From: Acidobacteria subdivision 13 bacterium RH2 MAG17b
GTDB taxonomy: Bacteria > Acidobacteriota > Terriglobia > UBA7540
DNA length: 43,629 nt
NCBI GenBank assembly: GCA_002197525.1
Contig: NFUN01000061.1
Coordinates: 1-43,629, forward strand
Direction of reading: 5' to 3'
The stretch's first letter is position 1; each line of letters begins with the position of its first letter. The notes under the pieces are model-generated. The model saw only the letters and a program-made list of their open reading frames with translations. It was not told where the DNA came from and did not search any database. Positions 17,346-24,956 of this stretch are shown here, one piece after another. The position numbers were made by a program, and so were the translations under genes.

Positions 17346-19565
17346 GTGATTCTAAACATTCCAGCCCCGCTCGCTCTGACGGATCACGAAAAGAAGACCA
17401 TCCTTTCGTTCCTCGATGAGAAAGAGCACACGGACCTCATTGCGCAATGGCTTCAAGATTGGGGCATCAGCCCCTTCCGGGCAAAGCTCGTTGCCAAGCT
17501 CCTGATCCCCGCTCTTCAAAGGCTGCTTACGGCCACGGCGGGCCGTGCTGCTGAACGGCTGCACGAGCTGCTTCGCAAGCATTGGGACTTCTATGATGAT
17601 CTGGCCTTAAGGATTGGGAAGTGGCTATTCCTCATGATAGAAGACCGGCGCACACCCAACAAACTCATGGGTCCGTACATTGACCAGCCGCCTTCCGGCG
17701 TCGGCGCCGAAGACTGGAAGAAGATCAATGAGCAGACTAAGCAATGGCTGGTGCAGGTTGAGAAGCTCGACCTTATCGCCCTGGCGCTCGACGATCTTAA
17801 GGTCCAGGTTTCGCTCCGCATCGACCGGCCGCAACAACTCGCAAGAACGCCCCTCAGTCGCCTGCTCAGGCCCTATAACGCTTTTATTGACCTCATCGGA
17901 CGGGAGCCGGAAGTCAACTCCCTGGCTGCTTTCTGCGACCATCCGGCAGCGTTTCGATGGAAGGTATTGACCGGCGAGGGCGGGGTGGGGAAAACCCGGC
18001 TGGCGCTCGAACTGGCCAAGACACGTGAAGAAGCAGGGTGGAGCGCCGGCTTTCTTTCCGCTGAGTCTCTGGCGCATTGGGTTCGACATGAGGGCTTTCC
18101 GCGCTGGTCGCCCCTGGCAGAGACGCTGGTGGTGATCGATTATGCCGCCGCGAAGGCGGAGGATCTCAAGCCTTTGATCGAGCGGTGCGGCCAGTGGGCC
18201 GAAGACAATGAGGAATCCACGAGGCTGCGGCTTCTGTTGCTTGAGCGGCAGGCTGATCCCGACAACGGGTGGTTTCACGACCTGCAGAGCTCAGCAGAGG
18301 GCGCGCTCCGCGACCAGATCCGGGATAGCCTGGAGCCGGTGCAGGAGATTAGAGCGCCGGGACGCGACGATTCAGACGCGGTGATAGAGGCGATTCTGCA
18401 GGCTACGTTCAGGAGCTGGGCAAGGCTCCCCGGCGACCCGCCGCCCACGCTTTCGAAGCTTGACGATCAGGAATTGCGGGATCTCCGCCGAGGGACGCAG
18501 GGCCGGCCCTTGTTTTTGCAAATGGCAGCGCTCCGGGCGTGCGCCGAAAACAACACTTCCAAGCTCACCCAGTGGGGCCAAGAGGACTTGCTTCAGGATG
18601 CGGTGGGGCGCGAGCGTGATTATGTGAAGCGGCACTGCGATTCAAACTCCACCCGCGTCGTGCTCACGGAGCGTGGCATCGCCTTGCTCACGTTCACCGG
18701 GCCTTTGGCCAAAGGGACCTCCGCCTGGCTCAAGCTGCTTCAAGCGGACGCCCGCGCTTGTGGTTATCCCTATGCCCAGCCTGCCGAGATAAGCGATGCA
18801 ATTTCAGGCCTCTTGAGTGACACTGATGCCGCTGGCACACCCGTGCTCGTGCCGCTTACCCCCGATCTACTGGCTGAAGCTTTCGCGGTGACGGTGCTCG
18901 GCCGGCGCCCAGATTTGGCGGCGGGAGCCATGCAAGCGGTGCTCGATTGTTGTGGAGCACAAGCCTGGAACAACCTGCTCCGAGCCCTCGTTGATCTTTA
19001 TGGCCTGGGTGCGCTCGGTGTTATCGAGTCGTGGCTCATCGACTTGGCGCAACGGCAGCCCGTTGGAGCGCTGGCCTTGCTTGAAGCCCTGATACCCGAG
19101 CGTAGTGTAGCCCTGGCCCGCATCGCTGTCGTAGTGGGTGAAAGGCAGCTCCAGGGGCTGCCCACAACATCAGAAGCCGAGGCGGAGCAAGCCAGAATTT
19201 TTAACAACCTGGGCAATTGTTACAGCGAACTGGGGCGGCGGGAGGAAGCGCTGGGCGTGACGGAGCGAGCGGTGGCGATTCGGGAGCGGCTGGCGAAGCG
19301 GAATCCCGATGCCTTCGAGCCGGACCTGGCAGGCAGCCTCAACAACCTGGGCGTCCGTTACAGCGAGCTGGGGCGGCGGGAGGAAGCGCTGGGCGTGACG
19401 GAGCGAGCGGTGGCGATTCGGGAGCGGCTGGCGCAGCGGAATCCCGACGCCTTCGAGCCTGATCTGGCGATGAGCCTGAACAACCTGGGCAACCGTTACA
19501 GCGAGCTGGGGCGGCGGGAGGAAGGGCTGGGCGCGACGAAGCGGGCGGCCGGAGGTTCGCAATAG
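17346..19565 (+). CDS. STAND-type P-loop NTPase with C-terminal TPR repeats
   Basis: Protein of 739 residues. Residues 1-180 are a helical region of unknown family. Residues 185-600 form a STAND/NB-ARC-like NTPase: GREPEV linker, Walker A G210-EGGVGKT, Walker B LVVIDY at 261-266 and a sensor-like RLLLLERQ. From residue 620 come tetratricopeptide repeats in near-identical 46-codon units (19203-19340 and 19341-19478), with a third broken after about 21 codons and ending in a divergent tail before TAG. STAND proteins with TPRs are signal-sensing switches, and several act in antiphage defence; defence is an inference here. GTG 17346 has no good ribosome-binding site. It is flanked by 42-bp direct repeats and interrupts a glycerate gene cluster. 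Confidence 0.85.
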   Translation: MILNIPAPLALTDHEKKTILSFLDEKEHTDLIAQWLQDWGISPFRAKLVAKLLIPALQRLLTATAGRAAERLHELLRKHWDFYDDLALRIGKWLFLMIEDRRTPNKLMGPYIDQPPSGVGAEDWKKINEQTKQWLVQVEKLDLIALALDDLKVQVSLRIDRPQQLARTPLSRLLRPYNAFIDLIGREPEVNSLAAFCDHPAAFRWKVLTGEGGVGKTRLALELAKTREEAGWSAGFLSAESLAHWVRHEGFPRWSPLAETLVVIDYAAAKAEDLKPLIERCGQWAEDNEESTRLRLLLLERQADPDNGWFHDLQSSAEGALRDQIRDSLEPVQEIRAPGRDDSDAVIEAILQATFRSWARLPGDPPPTLSKLDDQELRDLRRGTQGRPLFLQMAALRACAENNTSKLTQWGQEDLLQDAVGRERDYVKRHCDSNSTRVVLTERGIALLTFTGPLAKGTSAWLKLLQADARACGYPYAQPAEISDAISGLLSDTDAAGTPVLVPLTPDLLAEAFAVTVLGRRPDLAAGAMQAVLDCCGAQAWNNLLRALVDLYGLGALGVIESWLIDLAQRQPVGALALLEALIPERSVALARIAVVVGERQLQGLPTTSEAEAEQARIFNNLGNCYSELGRREEALGVTERAVAIRERLAKRNPDAFEPDLAGSLNNLGVRYSELGRREEALGVTERAVAIRERLAQRNPDAFEPDLAMSLNNLGNRYSELGRREEGLGATKRAAGGSQ
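19203..19562 (+). repeat. Tandem 138-bp (46-codon) TPR-coding repeats
   Basis: Two full units and a partial third are nearly identical at DNA level, including synonymous positions (the GGCGGCGGGAGGAAG core is repeated three times). This implies recent amplification or homogenisation, or expansion and contraction by recombination. The third unit loses similarity after the GCGACGAAGCGG segment, where the protein ends. Confidence 0.88.
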
Positions 19566-19626
19566 GCAGCCAGGGGGTGTGCATGAGTCGGTGGTGGAGG
19601 ACCAGAACAAACCGGGTGCTGAGCGG

Positions 19627-19668
19627 CGCCAGCAGCTAGGCCGCTTATACCATCAGGGCGCAGCAAGC
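19627..19668 (+). repeat. 42-bp direct repeat, right copy
   Basis: Second copy of the repeat at 17221-17262 (40 of 42 identical, same strand). It lies 61 bp after the STAND stop codon and 78 bp before the start of the hydroxyacid dehydrogenase gene. No third copy was noticed in the window. Confidence 0.9.
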
Positions 19669-19746
19669 AGCGCCCCAGCGCCTTACGGTAACGAGGCTTA
19701 TACATAGCCTTTGACGCTGCGCAAAGTCTCGAACAGGAGGAGTGCC

Positions 19747-20658
19747 ATGCCGCAATCGATCGGATTTATTGGACTGGGAATTATGGGCCAGCCGATGGCC
19801 TTGAATTTGGTGAAGGCGGGATATCAGGTGACCGTGTGCAACCGCACGAAGAGCAAGGCTGAACCGCTCCAGCGGGCTGGCGCGCGTGTGGTCTCGACTC
19901 CCGCTGAGGCTGCTCGCGAGGCGGACGTCGTGATGACCATTGTCAGCGACACAGCGGCAATGGAGGAAGTGGCGCTCGGCAAAAACGGAGTGCTGGAGAC
20001 GTTGCGTTCCGGTTCCGTAGTGATTGATTCAAGCACTATCAGCCCGGTGGTAAGCCGCAAAATCGCCTGCCACGTCGCCGGCAAAGGCGCCCAGATGCTG
20101 GACGCTCCGGTGACTGGCAGCAAGCACGGCGCGGAAAAAGGCGAACTCACGTTCATGATCGGCGGCGAACGCCAGACGCTTGACCGCGTCCTGCCCATCC
20201 TGCAGGCGCTCGGCAAAAAGCACATCCACTGCGGCCCAAACGGCACAGGGCTGGCGGCCAAGGTGGCGCAGAACGCCATTCAGGCTACGATGGTTGAAGT
20301 TTTCTGCGAGGGTTTTGTGCTGGCGGCTAAGGCGGGCGTGAAGCCGGAGACGATGTTCGAGATCATCCAGTCGAGCATGGCGCGCGCCAGCTTGACGGAT
20401 TTCAAGGCGCCCTTCATTTTCAAAGGCGATTTCACGCCTTATTTCCCGCTGAAGCTGATGCACAAAGACCTGGAGCTGGCCATGGAAACGGCTTACTCGC
20501 AGAACGTGATCATGCCGGTGGCTGCGGCTGTGAAAGAGGTTTACGGAGCTGCTAAAGCCAAGGGGCGCGGCGATCAGGATTACGCCGCCGTCATCACCTT
20601 TCTCGAAGAGATTGCAGGCGTTCAAGTACGAGTGGGCGAGTCTGCCGCGAAAGCGTGA
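19747..20658 (+). CDS. β-hydroxyacid dehydrogenase, tartronate-semialdehyde-reductase-like
   Basis: Protein of 303 residues. It has the N-terminal Rossmann motif GFIGLGIMGQPMA, the substrate-binding DAPVTGSKHGAEKGELTFM and the catalytic lysine in TGLAAKVAQNAI. The family includes 3-hydroxyisobutyrate dehydrogenase, GarR/GlxR and succinic semialdehyde reductase-like enzymes. Next to glycerate kinase and a hydroxypyruvate reductase, reduction of tartronate semialdehyde to D-glycerate is the most economical role, but sequence alone does not separate the subfamilies. ATG 19747 has AGGAGG 6 nt upstream; the frame extends to TTG 19711 without family similarity. Confidence 0.9.
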   Translation: MPQSIGFIGLGIMGQPMALNLVKAGYQVTVCNRTKSKAEPLQRAGARVVSTPAEAAREADVVMTIVSDTAAMEEVALGKNGVLETLRSGSVVIDSSTISPVVSRKIACHVAGKGAQMLDAPVTGSKHGAEKGELTFMIGGERQTLDRVLPILQALGKKHIHCGPNGTGLAAKVAQNAIQATMVEVFCEGFVLAAKAGVKPETMFEIIQSSMARASLTDFKAPFIFKGDFTPYFPLKLMHKDLELAMETAYSQNVIMPVAAAVKEVYGAAKAKGRGDQDYAAVITFLEEIAGVQVRVGESAAKA

Positions 20659-20726
20659 GCAAACCGTGGGGGAGTGGCCGATCCCCCCAGGACCGCTAGC
20701 GGCTCTTCGATCTGAGGCAAGACTTG

Positions 20727-20987
20727 CTAGCGCCTGTCGTAGTGAAGCGCTATGCGGCACTGTTCGATGGCGGCATTGGTTAATTCGAGAGCTTTGGCGC
20801 GATGGCCGCCAAAATCATGCGCGCCGTGCGCGAGGTGCGCGCGCGCATTCATCAGCGCCCTTAACGCGATGCGGATTTGGGGGTGCGGCTCAGGCGGCGT
20901 ACCGGCCGCTGTCGCGCGCGGAACGGGATGGGCCAGAAGCATGGCGAGCGCGAGAACAACAAAGCAAGTGATGCTTTTGATTTTCAT
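20727..20987 (-). CDS. Small secreted protein of unknown function
   Basis: Protein of 86 residues. A clear signal peptide (KIKSITCFVVLALAMLLA) is followed by a short mature helical protein with HPQIRIALRALMNARAHL, then HDFGGHRAKALELTNAAIEQCRIAL. The alternating Ala/Leu heptads and the HDFGGHR signature recall a widespread family of small exported proteins of unknown role; I know that only as a pattern. The gene is minus strand between two plus-strand genes. Confidence 0.75.
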   Translation of the reverse strand: MKIKSITCFVVLALAMLLAHPVPRATAAGTPPEPHPQIRIALRALMNARAHLAHGAHDFGGHRAKALELTNAAIEQCRIALHYDRR

Positions 20988-21238
20988 TCAGCCTCCTCAA
21001 TTCAGAAGTTGGAATTTTGCAGCATACGGGGGCAGGCATCGCCGCCAACCCGACTACCCATTACTTATTGATAACTATTGTGGGGATCGTAGCATGACCC
21101 GCCTTGTTAAACACGCGAAAAAAGCAAAAGTTGCGGAGCACGCGCCGGGCGCTTCGCAGGCGGCCTTGGCACGGCAACCGGAACGATCCTGAAGCATCCA
21201 ATCAATGTAATCCTGTAAAGGCGAACGTGGACTTGCAT

Positions 21239-22798
21239 ATGAATCTTCCAGACTTTCGTAACGAACCGCTAAGCGATTTCAAGGGCAATCCGGAGCACGA
21301 CCGGAAAATGAAGGGGGCACTGCGGGAAGTCGCCCAGGAGTTGGGCCGGGAGTATGACCTTGTGATCGGCGGCGAACGGGTGAAGACGCCGGAAAAGTTC
21401 ACGTCCGTCAACCCCAGCCGCAAAAACCAGGTGGTAGGCAGCTTCTCAAAGGCTTCGCCAGAGCTTGCGGAGCGGGCGCTTCGCGCGGCAGAGGAGTCCT
21501 TCGGTTCTTGGAGCCGCGCGCCGGTCGAGCAGCGGGTAAAGCTCGTGCTGGACGCAGCCAAGATCATCCGCGAGCGAAAGTTTCAATACGCTGCGTGGCT
21601 GGTGTATGAGGTTGGGAAAACCTGGCCAGAGGCGGATGCAGACGTGGCCGAGGCCATCGACTTTGCAGAATTCTACGCGCGCGAGATGCTGCGTCTGGCG
21701 AAGCCGCGCCCCCTGGTCCCCGTGCCGGGAGAGCGAAACACGCTACGCTACATTCCGCTCGGCGCCGGAGTCGTAATTCCGCCGTGGAACTTTCCGCTTG
21801 CCATCACCGTGGGGATGACGACGGCGGCGATTGTGACCGGCAACACGGTGGTGCTGAAACCATCGAGTGACGCTCCCACCACCGCCTACAAATTTTTTGA
21901 AGCGCTGGAGCAAGCCGGGATGCCGCTGGGAGTGGTGAATTACCTTCCCGGGCCGGGTGGCAGCGTGGGCGACAGCCTGGTGGGCCATCCGCGCACGCGC
22001 TTTATCGCCTTCACCGGCTCGAAGGATGTGGGCTTGCGGATTCACGATCTCGCTTCAAAGCGCGCGCCGGGTCAGATCTGGGTGAAACGCACCGTGCTTG
22101 AAATGGGGGGCAAGGATTCCATCGTGGTTGACAGCGAAACCGACCTCGATCTGGCCGTCGAGGGCGTGGCCGCCGCCGCCTTCGGCTATCAAGGGCAGAA
22201 GTGTTCCGCCTGCTCGCGGGCCATCGTGGTGGAAAAGGTTTACGAAGCCTTCCTAAGCAAGCTGAAGGAGCGGGTGGAAAAAATCCGCGTGGGAGCGCCG
22301 GATGACCCCGAGAGCGACATGGGTCCGGTGATCAACGCCGGCGCCAAGAAATCGATTTTGAACTACATCGAGATTGGCAAAAAGGAAGGCCGGCTCCTGA
22401 CCGGCGGCGGAGGGGGTTCTGCTACCGGCCAATTCGTGGAGCCGACTGTGATTGCGGACGTGCCGCCCACGGCGCGCATCGCACAGGAGGAAATTTTCGG
22501 GCCGGTGCTGGCCGTCATCCGGGCCGCGAACTTTGACGAGGCGCTCAAGATCGCAAACAACACGGAGTACGGCCTTACCGGAGCGGTTTACACCAAGAAC
22601 CGGCACAAGATCGAGCGGGCAGCGGAAGAATTCCACGTCGGCAACCTCTATTTCAACCGCAAGTGCACGGGCGCCATGGTGGGCGCTCATCCGTTCGGCG
22701 GCTTCAATATGTCCGGGACGGATTCCAAGGCCGGCGGCTACGACTACCTGCTGCTGTTCCTGCAAGCAAAAACTCTGGCGGAAAAGCTGGCCCCATAA
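21239..22798 (+). CDS. Aldehyde dehydrogenase, probable L-glutamate γ-semialdehyde (P5C) dehydrogenase
   Basis: About 519 residues of the NAD-dependent aldehyde dehydrogenase superfamily. It shows PPWNFPLAI, KPSSDAPTTAYKF, FTGSKDVGL, catalytic Glu in LEMGGKDS, catalytic Cys in GQKCSACSR and the C-terminal PFGGFNMSGT. The N-terminus (about 45 residues ahead of LVIGGERV) and the QKCSACSR form match the RocA/PruA group, which oxidises glutamate semialdehyde to glutamate. The frame extends to 21104, but those residues are not family-like; ATG 21239 is preferred. No proline dehydrogenase is seen nearby. Confidence 0.87.
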   Translation: MNLPDFRNEPLSDFKGNPEHDRKMKGALREVAQELGREYDLVIGGERVKTPEKFTSVNPSRKNQVVGSFSKASPELAERALRAAEESFGSWSRAPVEQRVKLVLDAAKIIRERKFQYAAWLVYEVGKTWPEADADVAEAIDFAEFYAREMLRLAKPRPLVPVPGERNTLRYIPLGAGVVIPPWNFPLAITVGMTTAAIVTGNTVVLKPSSDAPTTAYKFFEALEQAGMPLGVVNYLPGPGGSVGDSLVGHPRTRFIAFTGSKDVGLRIHDLASKRAPGQIWVKRTVLEMGGKDSIVVDSETDLDLAVEGVAAAAFGYQGQKCSACSRAIVVEKVYEAFLSKLKERVEKIRVGAPDDPESDMGPVINAGAKKSILNYIEIGKKEGRLLTGGGGGSATGQFVEPTVIADVPPTARIAQEEIFGPVLAVIRAANFDEALKIANNTEYGLTGAVYTKNRHKIERAAEEFHVGNLYFNRKCTGAMVGAHPFGGFNMSGTDSKAGGYDYLLLFLQAKTLAEKLAP

Positions 22799-22874
22799 GC
22801 TGTGCAGCGGCGGAGTGAAACCAGTTTCCGCTGATATCCATGCCGCGGCCTTCAATCGTTCCCTTCACACTAGT

Positions 22875-22997
22875 ATTGAGGTTTACAAATTATAGTGACA
22901 ACATCCGCTGGTGCGGCGCTGTCCTCAGCGCCGAAAGACACCGGTGAGGACACCGGCGCTACAAAAAAGGCCGTCACTATAATTTGTAATTCTCAAT
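22875..22997 (+). repeat. 123-bp palindromic element with 25-bp inverted ends
   Basis: Ends pair over 25 bp with two mismatches: ATTGAG..TTACAAATTATAGTGAC on the left, the complement on the right. The interior carries GGTGCGGCGCTGTC, CAGCGCCG and GGACACCGGCGCTACAAA. That core is nearly the same as in the 125-bp elements, although the termini are different. Confidence 0.88.
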
Positions 22998-23009
22998 AAT
23001 CTTCACAAA

Positions 23010-23078
23010 ATAGCGTGACGGCGCTTCTTCTGTAGTGGCGCTCTCTGAGCGCCGCTGCAGCGTTTGTTGTCACACTAT
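23010..23078. repeat. 69-bp palindromic element
   Basis: Ends ATAGCGTGAC and GTCACACTAT form a 10-bp inverted pair with one mismatch. Inside is GTGGCGCTCTCTGAGCGCC, another hairpin. It lies 12 bp after the 123-bp element, whose ends share the ATAGTGAC-type sequence, and may be a shorter relative. Confidence 0.7.
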
Positions 23079-23100
23079 CTTACGATCCAGGCATTCACCG

Positions 23101-24888
23101 CTATTTTCGGGTTTGTGGTTTTGGGTAATAGTGCTCGTACGTTCCGGCCAAAATCCTTTTCATTTGCGCGTTGGCGTACTGCCAAGGGTCCTTGCCATAA
23201 TCCGCATAGCTGCCTGGAACGTTGATGCCCGGAACTTCCGGAATCCAATCTTCTGCCAAAATCTTGTCCGGGTCGCCGTGGCGGGCCGCCAGCGCGCGGA
23301 CCTCCGGGTCATCGAGAGCCGTCAGGTGTCCCTTGTCCACCAACGTCACCCACTCGCCGGTGCTCCGCCTGCGGAGCTTGTAGGTGATGAAGTAATTGTG
23401 GATGTGGAAGTCGTGCCCGGCTGGAAGTTTGTGTTCCGTGCAGAACTCGTTCCATTTCTTAGGCGGACCGTAGGAGCCGGGCTCGTTCGGCATCTCGTTG
23501 CCGAATCCCCAATGGAACACGCCCGAGCGGTAGCGTTCATACGTCAGGCAGTAAACTCCCGCGTGGCCGCTTCCATAGAAGTCCGAAGGGTTGCGGAAGT
23601 ACTTGGGCAGGGTTCCGAGAGCCAGTTCCCACAAATGCCAGTACCCAGGGTGATTGTAGTAAGGGTAGGTTAGATCGTTGATGTGCGGATAGTTCATAAA
23701 CTCGCGAATGACATCGCCATAAATTCCGCCGCCTTTTACCTCGCTCATGGTGGCGTCTTTGAAATGGATTTCCATGCGCGGGAAGAATCCGCCGGAGCCG
23801 TTCGTTCCGGCCACCACGCCGTTAACCATGGCGATGGGTTCGCGCGGCGTCCAATGCTTGTGCGGCTGCGGGTAATGCTCAAAGCTGTAGCTATACTGGC
23901 CCGTGGCCGAGTCTGGAAACATCAGCAGATGTCCGCGCCAATAGGCGTTATGCGACCATCGCTTGGCCATCTCCTCCGGAACTTCCCAGCCGATGTCGGT
24001 GCCCTCGGCGCCCGTGATGTGAACTTCGGCCGCGTCGGCCAACGGTGCCAGAGTCTTCGCCTCGATCAGGTGAAAAACATCGGCCGGATAAGTCGGCAGT
24101 TCGCTCATCAGGTCCCAGTGATTGGTGAACGGGCACATTCCCATGAACTTGCTTTCAAAAGGCGCCATATAGCGCCCGTAGAAGCCGCCGCCGTATTTCC
24201 CCCAGTAAACCGCGTTGATTTCCGGGTGCTTCGTCAGATAATCCGCGATGTGCGGACCCATGCCCGCCAGGGTAAATTTTTTCGGCAGCCCCTGCAGGCT
24301 GGCAGGCAGCTCCGTGCGCTTCGGAAAGAGCTTCTCATAAAGATACGGACTCTTCTGCTTCAGGTAGTTCACCGGAACGCTTTCGTCAGACCAAACGCGG
24401 GGATCGGCGATCCAATAGTTCCGCGCTTCCAAATAGCCGTAATTCGCGCCTGGGATTACGGTGGCCCGGCGCACCTCCTCCGCCTCCTCCCGCGTCGCCC
24501 CTACGAACGTGTAATCGGGAAGGAACACCGTGTTGATCTTTCGCTCCTTCAGGGCTTTCTCGACCGCCTCCACCATGAGCGGCTCGGCCGTGACGTCTGT
24601 CACGATCAGCATCGTCTGCCCCGGATTGAGGTGGCCCATCCCCACGCCCTGAACCCCGCCCGTAGCGCTCGCGAGCACGCGCGCGTTCGGCATCACCTCG
24701 GCCAGCGTAGGCTTTACGCCCGGATTCAAATACGAGGGGAAACGCGGCGCAGGACAACCCATCGTCTTGCCACCACTCTGCACCTGCGGCTGGCTATGCG
24801 CCGCCGCGAGCATCGAGTCCACCGGATAACCGGCGGCTACCGAGCCCGCCATTACAACCTTCATGAATTCGCGCCGATTCGGCTTCAT
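23101..24888 (-). CDS. Tat-exported protein, possibly M29 aminopeptidase/NicX-like
   Basis: Protein of 595 residues with a twin-arginine signal (NRREFMKVVMAGSVAAG), so it is exported folded. The rest is not clearly assigned. Several segments recall M29 aminopeptidases and the related iron enzyme NicX: VHITGAEGTDIGW, an internal glycine-rich GVVAGTNGSGGFFPR followed by a FKDATMSEVKGGG strand-turn, and HLWELALGTLPKYF then GVFHWGFGNE near the C-terminal third, where the family has its metal-site elements. Many His and Glu residues are available for a metal site. The relationship is a distant pattern match. It neighbours a secreted VOC protein on the same strand, consistent with periplasmic work on small molecules. 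Confidence 0.7.
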   Translation of the reverse strand: MKPNRREFMKVVMAGSVAAGYPVDSMLAAAHSQPQVQSGGKTMGCPAPRFPSYLNPGVKPTLAEVMPNARVLASATGGVQGVGMGHLNPGQTMLIVTDVTAEPLMVEAVEKALKERKINTVFLPDYTFVGATREEAEEVRRATVIPGANYGYLEARNYWIADPRVWSDESVPVNYLKQKSPYLYEKLFPKRTELPASLQGLPKKFTLAGMGPHIADYLTKHPEINAVYWGKYGGGFYGRYMAPFESKFMGMCPFTNHWDLMSELPTYPADVFHLIEAKTLAPLADAAEVHITGAEGTDIGWEVPEEMAKRWSHNAYWRGHLLMFPDSATGQYSYSFEHYPQPHKHWTPREPIAMVNGVVAGTNGSGGFFPRMEIHFKDATMSEVKGGGIYGDVIREFMNYPHINDLTYPYYNHPGYWHLWELALGTLPKYFRNPSDFYGSGHAGVYCLTYERYRSGVFHWGFGNEMPNEPGSYGPPKKWNEFCTEHKLPAGHDFHIHNYFITYKLRRRSTGEWVTLVDKGHLTALDDPEVRALAARHGDPDKILAEDWIPEVPGINVPGSYADYGKDPWQYANAQMKRILAGTYEHYYPKPQTRK

Positions 24889-24956
24889 CTCGTTGCTCCT
24901 CTCGTATTTTCAAGCTGTGTGCTGCACGGCGTTCGGTAGATCAACAATGCCCGAGT

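Larger units (their letters stand above)
22799..23100. other. Intergenic region filled by two palindromic elements
   Basis: No gene. It holds the 123-bp element at 22875-22997 and the 69-bp element at 23010-23078, only 12 bp apart. Both could act as terminators between the converging aldehyde dehydrogenase and Tat-protein genes. Confidence 0.8.

Noticed and set aside
23683-24939. Long plus-strand open frame of 418 codons
   Set aside because: Antisense to the Tat-exported protein; Arg-rich composition without motifs.
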